DNA from: an uncultured Flavobacteriales bacterium
GTDB lineage: Bacteria > Bacteroidota > Bacteroidia > Flavobacteriales > Crocinitomicaceae
Direction of reading: 5' to 3'
Assembly (NCBI GenBank): GCA_946482515.1
Contig: CAMLRS010000024.1
Span: forward strand, 1-38,154
Length of the DNA stretch: 38,154 nucleotides
In this document: positions 8,601 through 16,900 of the stretch, one piece after another
Layout of the letters: each line of letters opens with the position of its first letter
Position numbering within the stretch: position 1 is the first letter of the stretch
The notes under the pieces: generated by a model
The model's database searches: none
What the model was told of the DNA's origin: nothing
Seen by the model: the letters and a program-made list of their open reading frames with translations, nothing else
Position numbers and translations under genes: made by a program

Positions 8601-8660
8601 TAGTTTAGCGACAGGGAGCCTGATCGTTCTTCTCCGGAAGAGCGGTCGGGCATGCTAAAC
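8601..8660 (+). terminator. Cassette 3 3' element with remodelled hairpin
   Basis: TAGTTTAGCGAC (8601-8612) leads into a 15-bp stem (8618-8632 with 8637-8651, G-U pairs, loop TCCG). An outer 7-bp helix (GTTTAGC 8603-8609 with GCTAAAC 8654-8660) encloses it. Unlike the other two copies, no run of T follows, so intrinsic termination here should be weak. It may now act as an mRNA 3' stabiliser. Confidence 0.6.
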
Positions 8661-8957
8661 GATCGAGGCTGTACGCTTGTCTGTGCCCGATGGTATTTTC
8701 TCCCACGAATGCGCCAATTGATGCATATTGTGTCAATGAGGGCGAATGCCGGGAACAAATTCCCGGTTAACGAATAACCGTTTATACTCCAACAAGTATT
8801 CAATAGCAAGAAGAAATTCGGGTGTTCGTATCCCGACTAGTCGGGATTATTCGCTAAAATTCTACACAGTATATCATCCGTGTACCTGTCCGCCGGCAGG
8901 CGGGTTCGTGGGAAAGCTAGCAAATAGGGTGGTTTATCAGTCAGAGTAGAGACACAA
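8661..8957. other. Intergenic region with small palindromes
   Basis: About 300 bp between convergent genes. No gene is supported. It holds a perfect 7-bp hairpin (CCGGGAA 8749-8755 with TTCCCGG 8760-8766), an 18-bp perfect palindrome at 8830-8847, and a GC-rich hairpin (CCGCC-GGCA-GGCGG, 8890-8903). These resemble the short palindromic units often scattered between Bacteroidota genes. Any of them might serve as a terminator for the flanking convergent genes, but none has a clear run of T. Confidence 0.55.
8830..8847. repeat. 18-bp perfect palindrome
   Basis: ATCCCGACTAGTCGGGAT is exactly self-complementary. It occurs once in the window, in the intergenic region between cassette 3 and the nucleoside phosphorylase gene. 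It may be an interspersed palindromic element or an operator; nothing in the sequence decides between these. Confidence 0.6.
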
Positions 8958-9821
8958 TCAAATACGATCGAGCACATAACGGATGAGGTCGTTCATCGGT
9001 TCGCCATAACCTTTGGAAAAGGCTTTCGCCGGGCGATTGGCGATGCCCAGGCAGATCGTGGCACATTGATGGCCGAGCGCTTTCCCCAGGGCGAAAAGGG
9101 CAGAGCTTTCCATTTCGAAATTCAGCACTTTCAGGTTGTAAAAGCGAAAATCGGTGAGCCGTTCGTTGAGATCATCGTTGCGGAGCCCCAATCGCAGAGC
9201 CCTTCCCTGTGGACCATAAAATCCGCTGCTGGTCACAGTAATACCTTCGACCGTTTGTTCGGAACGAAGCTGCCCGAGCAGTGCTTCCGATCCTGCGCTG
9301 CAATACGGTCGTATGGTCTTCGGAAGATCGAGATGAGTGCTCAGCGTGCCCGCAATAGCCATTTCTTCTGCCGAAAAAGCGATCGGGTAGAAGTGGGCCA
9401 CATTATCGAGGCCAAAGGCGTGTGTGGAAAGCAAAAAGCTGTGTACCGGAATTTCCGGCTGCAGGATGCCACAGGTGCCGATACGGATCAGCTTCAGGGA
9501 AGTGGTTTCAGGCTTATCGATGCGGTTCTGAAGGTCGATATTGAACAAGGCATCGAGCTCATTGATCGCGATATCGATATTATCCGTGCCGATGCCGGTG
9601 GAAAGGACGGAAATGCGCTTGCCGCGATACGTTCCGGTATGACAGGCAAATTCGCGGTGCTGTGAGCGGTGCTCGACGACATCGAAAAAAGCGGATACCA
9701 ATGCCACACGATCCTGGTCACCGACAAGAATAACCGTTTCAGCCACCTGTTCAGGACTCAGCCCCAGGTGATACACCTGCCCTTTGTCATTCAGGACCAG
9801 TTCCGATGTGGGATACTTCAT
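8958..9821 (-). CDS. Nucleoside (uridine) phosphorylase family protein
   Basis: This is a 287-aa cytoplasmic enzyme of the PNP/UDP family, which splits nucleosides with phosphate into base plus ribose-1-phosphate. Visible family features are the phosphate-site motif near the N-terminus (VGDQDRV), a Gly-rich segment (STGIGTDN), RIGTCG, and the ribose/base-binding NFEMESSALFALG near residue 240. Length and motif order fit Udp-like enzymes. Substrate preference (uridine or purine) cannot be told from sequence by eye. I prefer the ATG at 9819-9821 (MKYPTSEL) to the one five codons upstream, since the family motif sits close to it. It lies downstream of the DUF4197 gene on the same strand, with a large AT-rich hairpin between them, so cotranscription is uncertain. 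Confidence 0.85.
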   Translation of the reverse strand: MKYPTSELVLNDKGQVYHLGLSPEQVAETVILVGDQDRVALVSAFFDVVEHRSQHREFACHTGTYRGKRISVLSTGIGTDNIDIAINELDALFNIDLQNRIDKPETTSLKLIRIGTCGILQPEIPVHSFLLSTHAFGLDNVAHFYPIAFSAEEMAIAGTLSTHLDLPKTIRPYCSAGSEALLGQLRSEQTVEGITVTSSGFYGPQGRALRLGLRNDDLNERLTDFRFYNLKVLNFEMESSALFALGKALGHQCATICLGIANRPAKAFSKGYGEPMNDLIRYVLDRI

Positions 9822-9834
9822 ATCGAAAATTAGC

Positions 9835-9898
9835 AATTATGAATGATGAATTATCAAGGGGGATTCCCTTCATAATTTATAATTGATCATTCATAATT
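9835..9898. repeat. AT-rich long inverted repeat (hairpin)
   Basis: A 13-bp perfect arm (AATTATGAATGAT 9835-9847 with ATCATTCATAATT 9886-9898) continues after one mismatch into six more pairs (9849-9854 with 9879-9884). An inner AAGGG/CCCTT stem follows. It overlaps the stop codon of the DUF4197 gene by two bases. A hairpin of similar composition lies at 37973-38021. It may terminate or process the transcript between the two minus-strand genes, or be a small interspersed element. Confidence 0.75.
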
Positions 9899-10637
9899 AG
9901 TTTTTGATGCTTCCAAAAACCTTCGTCAGCAGATCGGTTACGCGGGCAGCCGGGTCTTTGCGGATTTTATTCTCTTCCAGCTCAACCATGTGGAACAGTC
10001 CGAGAACAGCGCGCTCCGTTACATAAGCGTTCAGGTCCGGATTCAGCTTCTGGCCACCTGTTACGGTCATAGCCTGGTTGTATTTCGTAATGATCGGGTT
10101 CCAGTAATCGGTCAGCTTTACTTTGCTGATAGCCGCTTCTACTTTCGGTCTGAAAGCCTCTACGAGTTTAGCCGTCGTGTTGTCGCGCAGGTACTTGGTC
10201 GCAGCGCCATCACCGCCATTCAGGATCGCGAAACCGTCGGAAATGCTCATATTCAGAATGGCTTCCTTGAAGATAGGTAAAGCCTCTTTGGTTGCTTCTT
10301 CGGCAGCGCGGTTAAGCGTAGTTTCGAATTTCTCGACCTGCCCGGTGAATCCCCATTCGATCGCCTTCTCGCGTACTTTGAGCGCGTCTGGAGGAAACGG
10401 CAAACGGATCGCATCGTTTTTGAGGAAACCGTCTGTGATGGAAGTCAGGTCTACCGAGTTTTTAATCCCGACATTCAGTGCTTCTTTCAGTCCGGCGATC
10501 ACTTCCGTATTGGTCAATGCAGGAGTCGTATTTCCCGGTTCGGTAACCACCGTATTGGCAACTTCTGTAAGCACGTCACAAGAGGCTGAGGCAAGGATCA
10601 GACTGCCTGCAAACAGCGGAGCGATAAATTTTTTCAT
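9897..10637 (-). CDS. DUF4197 family lipoprotein
   Basis: This is a 246-aa protein with a type II signal peptide: MKKF start, hydrophobic core, lipobox SASC with the acceptor Cys at residue 20. The mature part is mostly helical and acidic/basic mixed, with the family hallmarks GLKEAL near its start, DGFLKN, the NRAAEEATKEALPIF helix, YLRDNTT and a C-terminal LTDYWNPIITKYN to KVFGSI stretch. It matches DUF4197, a widespread lipoprotein of unknown function. A good promoter lies just upstream at 10656-10685. It is transcribed divergently from cinA. Confidence 0.85.
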   Translation of the reverse strand: MKKFIAPLFAGSLILASASCDVLTEVANTVVTEPGNTTPALTNTEVIAGLKEALNVGIKNSVDLTSITDGFLKNDAIRLPFPPDALKVREKAIEWGFTGQVEKFETTLNRAAEEATKEALPIFKEAILNMSISDGFAILNGGDGAATKYLRDNTTAKLVEAFRPKVEAAISKVKLTDYWNPIITKYNQAMTVTGGQKLNPDLNAYVTERAVLGLFHMVELEENKIRKDPAARVTDLLTKVFGSIKN

Positions 10638-10655
10638 GGGCTGGTTTTAATTGTT

Positions 10656-10685
10656 CAAACATACTAATTTTACGGGACACCAAAA
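10656..10685 (-). promoter_or_regulatory. Bacteroidota-type promoter for the DUF4197 gene
   Basis: On the minus strand TATGTTTG (plus 10656-10663) is an exact TAnnTTTG -7 box. A TTTTG (plus 10681-10685) lies about 17 nt upstream as the -33 box. The predicted start is about 12 nt before the ATG. The element sits in the 61-bp divergent spacer shared with cinA. Confidence 0.6.
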
Positions 10686-10698
10686 ACGATACCAAGGC

Positions 10699-11961
10699 AT
10701 GACGGAGGCGGAGATTATTTCCATCGGCGATGAGCTGCTGATCGGACAAACCGTTAATACCAATGCCACCTGGATAGGGCAGGAGTTGGCTGCCTGCGGA
10801 ATTCGAGTAGTTCATACGGCAACGATTACAGACGAACGACATGCGATCGTAGCAGCTTTCGATGCGGCGTTTGAGCGCGCCGACCTGATCCTGGTCACAG
10901 GCGGACTCGGGCCAACCAAAGACGATATTACCAAACACGTGCTGTGCGAGTATTTCGAGACCAAGCTGGTCATGAACGAAGCCGTGCTCGAACACGTTAC
11001 TTCTTTCTTTGTTCGCCGCAACCGGCCGATGCTGGAAGTCAATCGTCAGCAGGCTGCGCTACCTGAAGCGTGCGATGTGCTCTTCAACCGCGAAGGAACA
11101 GCTTCGGGCATGTGGTTCGAAAAGAACGGAAAAGTGCTCATTTCCATGCCGGGTGTTCCCTACGAGATGAAATCCATCTTTCAGCTGGAAGCATTGCCGC
11201 GGATCAAGCGTTATTTCGAAACGGTCGATCTGTACCATCGCACCATTCTGACACAAGGCATAGGCGAATCGTTCCTGGCCGATAAAATGACCGATTGGGA
11301 GAACAATCTCCGCGCCGATAAGCTCGGCCTGGCTTACCTGCCTTCGCCGGGTATGGTGAAGCTCCGTCTGACCTCCTATACAGGTGCGGAAAAAGCGCAG
11401 CTTATAGATGGTTATGTAGCCGAGCTGTACGACCGTTTCCCGCAATTCGTTTACGGCGAAGGCGACGTTACACTGGCCGATGTGGTGGGCGAATTGCTCC
11501 GCGAGCGGAATCAAACCGTAGGAACGGTCGAAAGCTGTACCGGTGGCGCGATCGCCGGCATGCTGACCAGTGTTTCCGGCTCTTCCGATTATGTGCAGGG
11601 CGGATTGATCACCTATAGCAATGCCCTGAAAACCGGTTTAGCGGATGTCGACCCGGAAACAATTGCTACCTTTGGGGCCGTATCGCAGGAAGTGGTGGAG
11701 CAAATGGCTGCCGGAGGCCGTAAAAAGCTCAACGTGGACTGGTGCATTGCCGTAACCGGAGTAGCCGGCCCAACAGGCGGTACGGAAAGCAAACCGGTAG
11801 GAATGGTGTGGATTGCACTTGCCGGTCCGGAAGGCGTAACGAGCCGGGAATTTCATTTCGGCGATCACCGCGGAAGAAACGTACAAATGACTGTACTTTC
11901 GGCCTTGAATTACCTCCGTTGCGCACTGAAGGGAATTATTCCTGAAAAAAAGAAAGAGTAA
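10699..11961 (+). CDS. cinA: CinA family competence/damage-inducible protein
   Basis: This is a 420-aa two-domain protein. The N-terminal molybdopterin-binding-like (MoCF) domain, about 3-170, carries [10 protein letters not shown] and [10 protein letters not shown]. The C-terminal CinA/PncC domain, about 260-415, carries [10 protein letters not shown] and [11 protein letters not shown]. The family is known for ADP-ribose pyrophosphatase and NMN deamidase activities in NAD recycling; which applies here is not shown. I start at ATG 10699 ([10 protein letters not shown]), because the family begins directly with this strand, rather than at 10651, which would add 16 unrelated residues and overlap the divergent promoter. 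The stop lies just before the rpmB promoter. Confidence 0.93.
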   Translation: MTEAEIISIGDELLIGQTVNTNATWIGQELAACGIRVVHTATITDERHAIVAAFDAAFERADLILVTGGLGPTKDDITKHVLCEYFETKLVMNEAVLEHVTSFFVRRNRPMLEVNRQQAALPEACDVLFNREGTASGMWFEKNGKVLISMPGVPYEMKSIFQLEALPRIKRYFETVDLYHRTILTQGIGESFLADKMTDWENNLRADKLGLAYLPSPGMVKLRLTSYTGAEKAQLIDGYVAELYDRFPQFVYGEGDVTLADVVGELLRERNQTVGTVESCTGGAIAGMLTSVSGSSDYVQGGLITYSNALKTGLADVDPETIATFGAVSQEVVEQMAAGGRKKLNVDWCIAVTGVAGPTGGTESKPVGMVWIALAGPEGVTSREFHFGDHRGRNVQMTVLSALNYLRCALKGIIPEKKKE

Positions 11962-11963
11962 AC

Positions 11964-11994
11964 TTGTTCATTTGGGAGAATTTACTTTTCTTTG
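11964..11994 (+). promoter_or_regulatory. Probable promoter of the rpmB operon
   Basis: TTG (11964-11966) is separated by 20 nt from TTTCTTTG (11987-11994), one mismatch from TAnnTTTG. It begins two bases after the cinA stop. The predicted leader to the rpmB ATG is about 30 nt. Confidence 0.5.
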
Positions 11995-12029
11995 CACCCG
12001 CTTTTAGAATTAGGATAATACAAAATACA

Positions 12030-12266
12030 ATGTCACGAGTTTGTCAGATCACAGGGAAATCGGTATTGACTGGGAACAATGTTTCTCACTCCAACCGTAA
12101 AACAAAACGCAGGTTTTACCCGAACCTGTTAACGAAAAAGTTCTACATCCCGGAAGAGGATGAGACCATTACGTTGCGCGTCTCAGCTGCGGCTTTGAGA
12201 ACGATCAACAAGAAGGGTATTTCTGCGTGTCTGAAAGATGCACGTGAAAAAGGTTTTTTGAAATAA
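12030..12266 (+). CDS. rpmB: 50S ribosomal protein bL28
   Basis: This 78-aa protein opens with SRVCQITGK, followed by the N/H/S-rich [13 protein letters not shown] segment and the basic C-terminal helix [13 protein letters not shown]. These are the bL28 hallmarks and the usual length. I start at ATG 12030; the frame is open further upstream, but the extension does not belong to the family. It is first in the rpmB-rpmG-bL38 cluster and lies about 50 nt before rpmG. Confidence 0.96.
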   Translation: MSRVCQITGKSVLTGNNVSHSNRKTKRRFYPNLLTKKFYIPEEDETITLRVSAAALRTINKKGISACLKDAREKGFLK

Positions 12267-12317
12267 CAATTCTGGTTCTGTTACCGCTGGTCGGGATAGA
12301 ATATAAAGTATAAGAAA

Positions 12318-12506
12318 ATGGCTAAGAAAGCAAAAGGAAATCGCATCCAGGTGATCCTCGAGTGCACAGAGCACAAAGAAACTGGTATGGCTGGTACTTC
12401 TCGTTACATCACAACGAAGAACCGCAAAAATACGCCTGAGCGTATGGAGATCAAGAAATTCAATCCGGTGTTGAAACGCTACACCGTTCATAAAGAGATT
12501 AAATAA
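12318..12506 (+). CDS. rpmG: 50S ribosomal protein bL33
   Basis: This 62-aa protein carries the bL33 pattern: [20 protein letters not shown], then [24 protein letters not shown] single Cys (ECTEH) remains where zinc-binding forms have CxxC pairs, so this is the zinc-independent type. It ends 9 nt before the next gene, consistent with one operon. No unusual feature. Confidence 0.96.
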   Translation: MAKKAKGNRIQVILECTEHKETGMAGTSRYITTKNRKNTPERMEIKKFNPVLKRYTVHKEIK

Positions 12507-12515
12507 TAGTGCACC

Positions 12516-12668
12516 ATGGCTAAGAAAGTAGTAGCATCATTGCAAAAAGGAGGTGGAAAAGAGCACACGAAAGTGATCAAAATGGTCAAAAACGACGCTG
12601 GTTCCTATTCTTTCAAGCAGGAGATCGTACACAACGATAAAGTAAAAGACTGGTTCGCTAAGAACTAA
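12516..12668 (+). CDS. DUF4295 protein (probable ribosomal protein bL38)
   Basis: This is a 50-aa basic protein (MAKKVVASLQKGGGKEH…, ending DKVKDWFAKN), too short for usual ORF cut-offs. It starts 9 nt after rpmG. Its sequence and place match DUF4295, a Bacteroidota-only family found between rpmG and ftsY. From memory, structural work on the Flavobacterium johnsoniae ribosome named a new large-subunit protein bL38, and I believe it is this family; the link is recalled, not checked. The codons for KGGGK contain a near-perfect Shine-Dalgarno core (AAGGAGGT, 12547-12554), with no start codon at a suitable distance. Confidence 0.9.
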   Translation: MAKKVVASLQKGGGKEHTKVIKMVKNDAGSYSFKQEIVHNDKVKDWFAKN

Positions 12669-12700
12669 TCTTTCTGAATAAAACTCGACAGTAATTGTAG

Positions 12701-12733
12701 CCCCGTTCCGATACCATCGGGATCGGGGTTTTT
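12701..12733 (+). terminator. Terminator between bL38 gene and ftsY
   Basis: A nested stem (CCCCG 12701-12705 with CGGGG 12724-12728, and CCGAT 12708-12712 with ATCGG 12716-12720) is followed by TTTTT. It ends 17 nt before the ftsY ATG, so it should reduce read-through from the ribosomal genes into ftsY. Confidence 0.8.
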
Positions 12734-12749
12734 CCGTTAAAGAAAGATT

Positions 12750-13703
12750 ATGGCATTGTTCGGCTGGTTTTCCAAAGAGAAGAAAGAGTCCCTCGATAAA
12801 GGACTGGAAAAAACAAAAGACGGCTTCCTCTCGAAGCTGACACGTACGATCGTTGGTAAATCCAGGGTCGATGACGAAGTGCTCGATGAGCTCGAAGAAG
12901 TGCTCATCACTTCCGACGTTGGCGTGGAAACCACCCTGAAAATCATTCGCAGGATCGAAGACCGCGTTGCGCGCGACAAATTCGTGGGAACGGAGGAGCT
13001 CAACCGCGTTCTGCGCGAAGAGATTTCCGGCTTGCTGGCTGAAAATAGCGCAACCGGTCCGCAGGAATACGAATTGCCTTCTCATAACGGAAATCCGCAC
13101 GTGATCATGGTCGTGGGTGTGAACGGCGTTGGCAAAACCACTTCCATCGGAAAATTAGCCCACCAGTTCAAATCTTCCGGGAAAAAAGTCGTGCTCGGCG
13201 CCGCAGATACCTTCCGTGCAGCAGCCGTTGATCAATTGATCATCTGGTCGGAGCGCGTCGGTGTACCAATCGTGCAGCAGGGAATGGGGGCAGATCCTGC
13301 TTCCGTGGCGTTCGACGCCCTCACTTCGGCGAAAGCACAAGGTGCCGATGTGGTTATCATCGATACGGCAGGTCGCTTGCACAACAAAGTGAACCTGATG
13401 AACGAGCTGAGCAAGATCAAGCGCGTGATGGAAAAAGTCATTCCGGATGCGCCACATGAGATTTTGCTCGTACTCGACGGATCAACCGGACAAAATGCCT
13501 TTGAGCAGGCCAAACAATTTGCTCAGACTACTTCACTTACAGGACTGGTGATCACCAAGCTCGACGGAACCGCTAAAGGCGGCGTAGTGATCGGTATTTC
13601 CGACCAGATGAACATTCCTGTACGCTTTATTGGCGTTGGTGAAGGCATGGAAGACCTCCAGGTATTCCACCGCGAAGCATTCGTGGAATCCATTTTCGGT
13701 TAA
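12750..13703 (+). CDS. ftsY: Signal recognition particle receptor FtsY
   Basis: This 317-aa SRP-family GTPase docks ribosome-SRP complexes at the membrane for co-translational insertion. The acidic A domain is missing or minimal, as is common in this phylum. The N domain spans about 25-105, and the G domain follows with GVNGVGKTT from residue 123 (G1), DTFRAAAVDQL, DTAGRLHNK (G3), TKLDGTAKGG (G4) and the closing GVGEGMEDL and F near the C-terminus. All nucleotide-binding motifs look intact. The position after the DUF4295 gene is the standard Bacteroidota order. Confidence 0.97.
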   Translation: MALFGWFSKEKKESLDKGLEKTKDGFLSKLTRTIVGKSRVDDEVLDELEEVLITSDVGVETTLKIIRRIEDRVARDKFVGTEELNRVLREEISGLLAENSATGPQEYELPSHNGNPHVIMVVGVNGVGKTTSIGKLAHQFKSSGKKVVLGAADTFRAAAVDQLIIWSERVGVPIVQQGMGADPASVAFDALTSAKAQGADVVIIDTAGRLHNKVNLMNELSKIKRVMEKVIPDAPHEILLVLDGSTGQNAFEQAKQFAQTTSLTGLVITKLDGTAKGGVVIGISDQMNIPVRFIGVGEGMEDLQVFHREAFVESIFG

Positions 13704-13932
13704 ATCAGCTTGATTTCTTATTTGAAGCTTGTCCACTGGGTGAGCGCAATTCCTATTGCCCGAAATGCCGTTTTCAAGGCTTTCATCCTGTAAGTGTTAA
13801 AAAAATAAAGTATTGTTAATAAAAATCTATTTGTCAGTAAAACTAAGCCTTTCGGGATGTGGACAACCTTAGTTTTAACTGAAAATTTAACAGTTAGTAA
13901 AATATATATTTTTTATTCAACACTTTTTTGAG

Positions 13933-13980
13933 TAACATTGGAACGCTAAACGTATAATTCTTTATTTCCAAAAAACTACT
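13933..13980 (+). promoter_or_regulatory. Shared promoter/leader element of M43 gene 1
   Basis: TAACATTG (13933-13940) is followed by GCTAAA at 13945-13950. The same pair at the same 12-nt offset precedes the other two giant genes (20497/20509 and 25160/25172). The ATG-proximal leader words TATTTCCAAAAAACTACT (13963-13980) recur in modified form before both. TAACATTG is one mismatch from TAnnTTTG; no clear -33 TTG is visible here. The rest of the 13704-13985 spacer is AT-rich and carries nothing else I can name. Confidence 0.55.
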
Positions 13981-13985
13981 CTCCA

Positions 13986-16900
13986 ATGAAAAGAAATCTA
14001 CTGCGTTTCGTGGGGCTTTGTCTTGGCCTTATGATTCATTCTGTGGGATTTGGACAGATTGCTCCCCAAACTTTAGAGCCTGCTACGAACCCTGACAAGT
14101 GCGGAAGTGCTATCATCCACCAGCAGCGAATGCAAACCGATCCGCAATATGCCCAGTTGCATGCGGAGATGGAAGAATACATCGCCAACTACGTTCCCAC
14201 AAAAGTAAACGGACAATACCGCGTTCCGATCGTTGTGCACGTTGTTTATTACACGACAGGCCTGGGTGTTGGAATTCAAAACATCACCGATGACCAGATC
14301 CGTGAAGCGGTAAGAGTGCTCAACGAGCGTTTCCGTAACATGGGTGATTACAACAATGCAAGCGGATTTGATATTGATATCGAGTTCGCCCTGGCTGTTC
14401 GCGACCCCAACGGTAACTGTACGAACGGGATCACGCGTGAAAATGCCGAAAACTGGTCTGCCAATGGCTATGCCGGATGGAGCTCGACGGTTTTATCCAA
14501 TTATCAGACCAATGGTGTTCGCGCCCTCGGTACAACAGGTATTACCGATGCACAGATCAAAGCGGTCAATCAATGGCCATCCAATCAATACTTCAATATC
14601 TGGCTGATCCCGGAGTTCGATAACAATGGCGGTGGCAATGGTGTGCAAGGATACGCTTCCTTTGCTACAGCACACGGAACAACCAGTGATGGTAGTGTGA
14701 TGCTGGGACTGGATTTTATCAGCCCGACTTCTACAACGTTCACCCACGAGCTCGGACACTCCTTTAACCTTTATCATACTTTTGAAGGGGACGATGCGAA
14801 CTTCGATGGTGTTTCCGACCAATGCCCGCCAAACACGACCTGTGCTACTCAGGGAGACCGCGTATGTGATACACCACCGCACAGACGAAGTGTGAGTGAT
14901 TGCAATTCAGGTGGAACGAATGCATGTACGGGAACTTCGAATTCGTTATTCGTATTCAATTACATGGATTATTCCAGCTGCGGAGACCGCTTTACCGATG
15001 GCCAGCGCACGCGTATGCAGGCAGCTATTACGGGGACCAGGGCTTCTTTCCTTGCTTCGAATGGCAATAATAAGCTGATCACACCCGCAGCTCCGGGCGC
15101 TACTGCCATGCGATCCAGCAAAGCAGCGGTATGTCTGGGCGAATCATTGCAATTGTTTGATGTGACCAGCTGTATCCCGAACGACTACCTGGACCAGGTG
15201 AACCTGTGGTCGAACTTTACATTCGCCTGGACGATTACCAATGGTACACAAACCATCAATTCCGATCGTCAGAACCCGGTGATCACACCAACAAGCGCCG
15301 GTACTTATAACGTCACACTTACTATCACACATACTACTTTAGGTACATTTACGTCAACAACCAACGGCTTGTTCATTGTTGTTCCGGCGGCTATTCCGGC
15401 TTGTACACCAACCAGCGCAAATGCAGCGGGCAATTACGGCCATTCTGTCAGTAACGTAACCTTTAATACGATCAACAACGTTACGGATCCGACCTATACG
15501 CCCATTTACAGCAACTGGATCTGTGAGCAGAATACGGTCGTAACGGAGAACCTTACTTACCCGATTTCCGTGACACTGAATGCCGCGGGATCAGGATCGA
15601 ACAGGTTGCAGGTCATGATCGACTGGAACAACGACGGCACGTTTAACGATGCCGGTGAAGGCTGGGGTGACATCAATGGTGATGGTGATATGGTTGATGC
15701 CGGAGAAGGATACCTGCTGACAGGAACAGCGAATGCCGGTGCATCTGGTTTTGTCGTTTCAGGAAACATTTTGATCCCTACAACAGCTGTAGAAAATGTG
15801 GTGCTGCGTATGCGTGTTATAGGCGCCTATAGCACTCTGCCATCTACTGCACAGAAAAATTGTACAGCGCAGTTTACTATTTGCGACGTAGAAGATTACG
15901 GCGTGGTGGTGAAATCGGTGTCTTGTTCACCTGTTGCTACCACACAACCTTCTTCTGCTACAATTTGCCAGAATGGCAACGCCACATTTACAGCTGCCTT
16001 CAGCAACACACCAACATCTTATGTATGGCAGGTGAGTACAAACGGCGGCGGTGCCTGGACAAACCTTACAAATGGTGCACCTTATTCCAACGTGACTACG
16101 GCCTCTATGACGATCACAGGAGCAACTACAGGCATGAGCACTTACCAGTATCGCTGTGTTGCTACGAATGGCTGCGGATCAGGAAACTCGAATGCTGCAA
16201 CGCTGACGGTTAACACTCCTGCAACGCCAACATTTGCAGCCGTTGGACCGTATTGCTCTGGCGCTACGATCCCAGCGCTTCCGACTACGTCAACCAACAG
16301 TATTACAGGAACGTGGTCGCCAGCGATCAACAACACGGCTACGACAACCTATACGTTCACACCAACAGCTGGTCAGTGCGGAACCACAACTACACTGACA
16401 ATTACCATTAACCCGAACGTCACACCTACGTTTGCGAATGTTGGTCCTTATTGTTCTGGTGCAACGATCCCGGCATTGCCAACCACTTCTACGAATGGTA
16501 TTTCAGGAACCTGGTCGCCGGCCATCAACAACACAGCGACTACAACCTACACATTTACACCGTCAGCTGGTCAGTGTGGAACGACAACAACCAAAACGAT
16601 CACGATCACGCCGAACGTAACACCTACGTTCACGGCTGTTGGTCCGTACTGCTCCGGTGCTACAATTCCGGCGCTGCCAACAACGTCGAACAACAGTATC
16701 ACAGGAACGTGGTCACCGGCTATCAACAATACGGCTACGACAACGTATACATTCACCCCAACTGCCGGACAGTGTGCCACAACGACAACGCTCACAATCA
16801 CCGTTAACCCGAACGTAACCCCAACGTTTGCGAACGTTGGACCGTATTGCTCAGGAGCCAGCGTTCCGGCATGGCCAACGACTTCTACCAACGGTATTAC

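Noticed and set aside
8800..8850. tRNA-like stretch (GTTCGTATCCC resembles a T arm)
   Set aside because: The flanking bases do not form a T stem, and no anticodon or acceptor arm can be folded upstream. The match is part of the palindrome region.
8746..8949. 67-codon plus-strand frame in the intergenic region
   Set aside because: It runs through several palindromes and has no signal, motif or start context. Frames like this often arise over palindromic intergenic elements.
9066..9665. 199-codon plus-strand frame
   Set aside because: It is antisense to the nucleoside phosphorylase gene, which has clear family motifs.
12547..12554. Near-perfect Shine-Dalgarno core AAGGAGGT inside the DUF4295 gene
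   Set aside because: No start codon follows at a workable distance, and the bases are needed for the KGGGK codons. It is probably coincidental, though it could slow ribosomes.
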